This document shows positions 4,842 to 5,322 of a DNA stretch of 5,322 nt, one piece after another (the first letter of the stretch is position 1; every line of letters starts with the position of its first letter). Under the pieces are notes generated by a model. It was given only the letters and a program-made list of their open reading frames with translations. It ran no database searches and was not told the origin of the DNA. Source of the stretch: Roseovarius sp. (GTDB lineage Bacteria > Pseudomonadota > Alphaproteobacteria > Rhodobacterales > Rhodobacteraceae); contig SLDH01000247.1 of the NCBI GenBank assembly GCA_007125415.1, positions 1 through 5,322 of the forward strand. Reading direction: 5' to 3'. Made by a program: the position numbers and the translations under genes.

Positions 4842-5267
4842 ATGAACGCACACAATGTCCTCAACCCGCACCCGCCCGAATTCGAGAGGTTTCTCTACGC
4901 TTCGGTTGGCAAGGACCGGAGGGGATATACCGTGACGGTCCTTTCCACGCTCGCGCGGCTCGGCCTTGATCCATGGAAAGAAACCGCTGAATTGGTCACG
5001 CTGGGGCGCGCCGCAGCGCAAACGCGGTTGGGAAAGCAGCTTGCTCGATTTTGGGACGTGCCGACGCTGGCTAGCGATCACTTGAGGGTCGCACAAGACC
5101 TGAGCCAGTTGCTACCGGAAGGCCAGATGTCAGGCAGCCTGAAGCGATCTGCCGAGACGGTCGCTGGCGACCGCCCGGTGACAAGCAAAGCGATATGGGT
5201 GGCACTCGGAATTGCCTTTCTGCTGCTACAAATATTTCTGACCGGCGGGACGGGGTCAGACGAATGA
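4842..5267 (+). CDS. hypothetical protein with C-terminal membrane helix
   Basis: A 141-residue protein. The start ATG 4842 is preceded by AAAGGA at about 6 bases; the in-frame TTG at 4836 lies directly against that site and is unlikely. The N-terminal soluble part (about 10-95) is helical and contains FLYASVG (17-23), VTVLSTLARLGLDPWKETAE (31-50), then ARFWDVP (68-74) and a leucine-rich SQLLPEG (88-94). A polar linker follows, and one hydrophobic segment at about 117-135 precedes a short tail. This is the plan of a tail-anchored inner-membrane protein with its main domain in the cytoplasm. I recall similar uncharacterised proteins in rhizobia with LARLGLDPW conserved; no function is known. 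It is divergent from the large cluster and its stop overlaps the next start (ATGA). Confidence 0.85.
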   Translation: MNAHNVLNPHPPEFERFLYASVGKDRRGYTVTVLSTLARLGLDPWKETAELVTLGRAAAQTRLGKQLARFWDVPTLASDHLRVAQDLSQLLPEGQMSGSLKRSAETVAGDRPVTSKAIWVALGIAFLLLQIFLTGGTGSDE

Positions 5268-5322
5268 ACACTTCATCTCAGACTTCAAAGACATTGGCCC
5301 ATGCAGCGCATAGGCTAGGGTC
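5264..5322 (+). CDS. start of a coupled gene, cut by the window end
   Basis: ATG at 5264-5266 overlaps the TGA of the preceding gene (ATGA) and the frame stays open for 19 full codons to the window edge, reading MNTSSQTSKTLAHAAHRLG. GGGG lies about 10 bases upstream. The overlap is the main support. Too little is visible to assign a family; the segment is polar, Ser/Thr and Ala-rich. Confidence 0.5.
   Translation, partial: MNTSSQTSKTLAHAAHRLG

Noticed and set aside
4571..4864. N-terminal extension of the 104-residue protein
   Set aside because: It would cover the whole divergent intergenic region and the start of the plus-strand gene; GGAGG ahead of ATG 4570 gives a better start.
4662..5096. 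144-codon minus-strand ORF
   Set aside because: It is antisense to the well-supported gene at 4842-5267 and runs through the intergenic region.
1..5322. tRNA, rRNA, CRISPR array or toxin-antitoxin pair
   Set aside because: No cloverleaf-like sequence, no regularly spaced repeats, and no recognisable toxin or antitoxin motifs were seen among the small genes.

Overview
The window looks like an accessory stretch of an alphaproteobacterial genome, most likely of the order Hyphomicrobiales (rhizobia and relatives). This rests on moderately high GC, GC-rich third codon positions, and small proteins whose sequence style I recognise from rhizobial genomes (the short membrane protein at 3873-4259, the 141-residue protein at 4842-5267, and the rhizobial-type transglutaminase-like protein at 2147-2962). 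The species cannot be named from this sequence.

Layout. The left edge (1-51, minus strand) holds the first 17 codons of what looks like an IS630-family transposase running out of the window, preceded by a short leader with a tandem 10-bp duplication. From 118 to 4570 every supported gene lies on the minus strand, so transcription runs right to left. In that order they are: a 104-residue small protein (4256-4570); a one-helix membrane protein (3873-4259); a short broken gene (3670-3883) interrupted by an amber codon or a frameshift; a 67-residue protein (3403-3606); a 66-residue ORF carrying a dispersed repeat (3206-3406); a 72-residue protein (2988-3206); a transglutaminase-like protein lacking the usual catalytic His (2147-2962); a 46-residue Lys/Ala/Pro-rich peptide (1874-2014); a 177-residue longer relative of the first small protein (1264-1797); a 69-residue CxxC zinc-ribbon-like protein (1055-1264); and a second transglutaminase-like protein with an intact Cys-His-Asp triad (118-1005). 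Several junctions are ATGA or TGATG overlaps, which points to operon-style expression with translational coupling.

A 271-bp divergent intergenic region (4571-4841) separates this set from two plus-strand genes: a 141-residue protein with a C-terminal membrane helix (4842-5267), and an ATGA-coupled gene cut off by the window end (5264-5322). The region contains a 13-bp dyad and two small hairpins. No RNA gene or CRISPR array was seen.

How the genes work together is not known. The most notable points are the pairing of a triad-intact and a His-less transglutaminase-like protein in one minus-strand cluster, the two related small proteins near opposite ends of that cluster, and the number of coupled tiny genes between them. 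Any shared function, such as envelope or stress-related peptide cleavage or cross-linking, is inference only.
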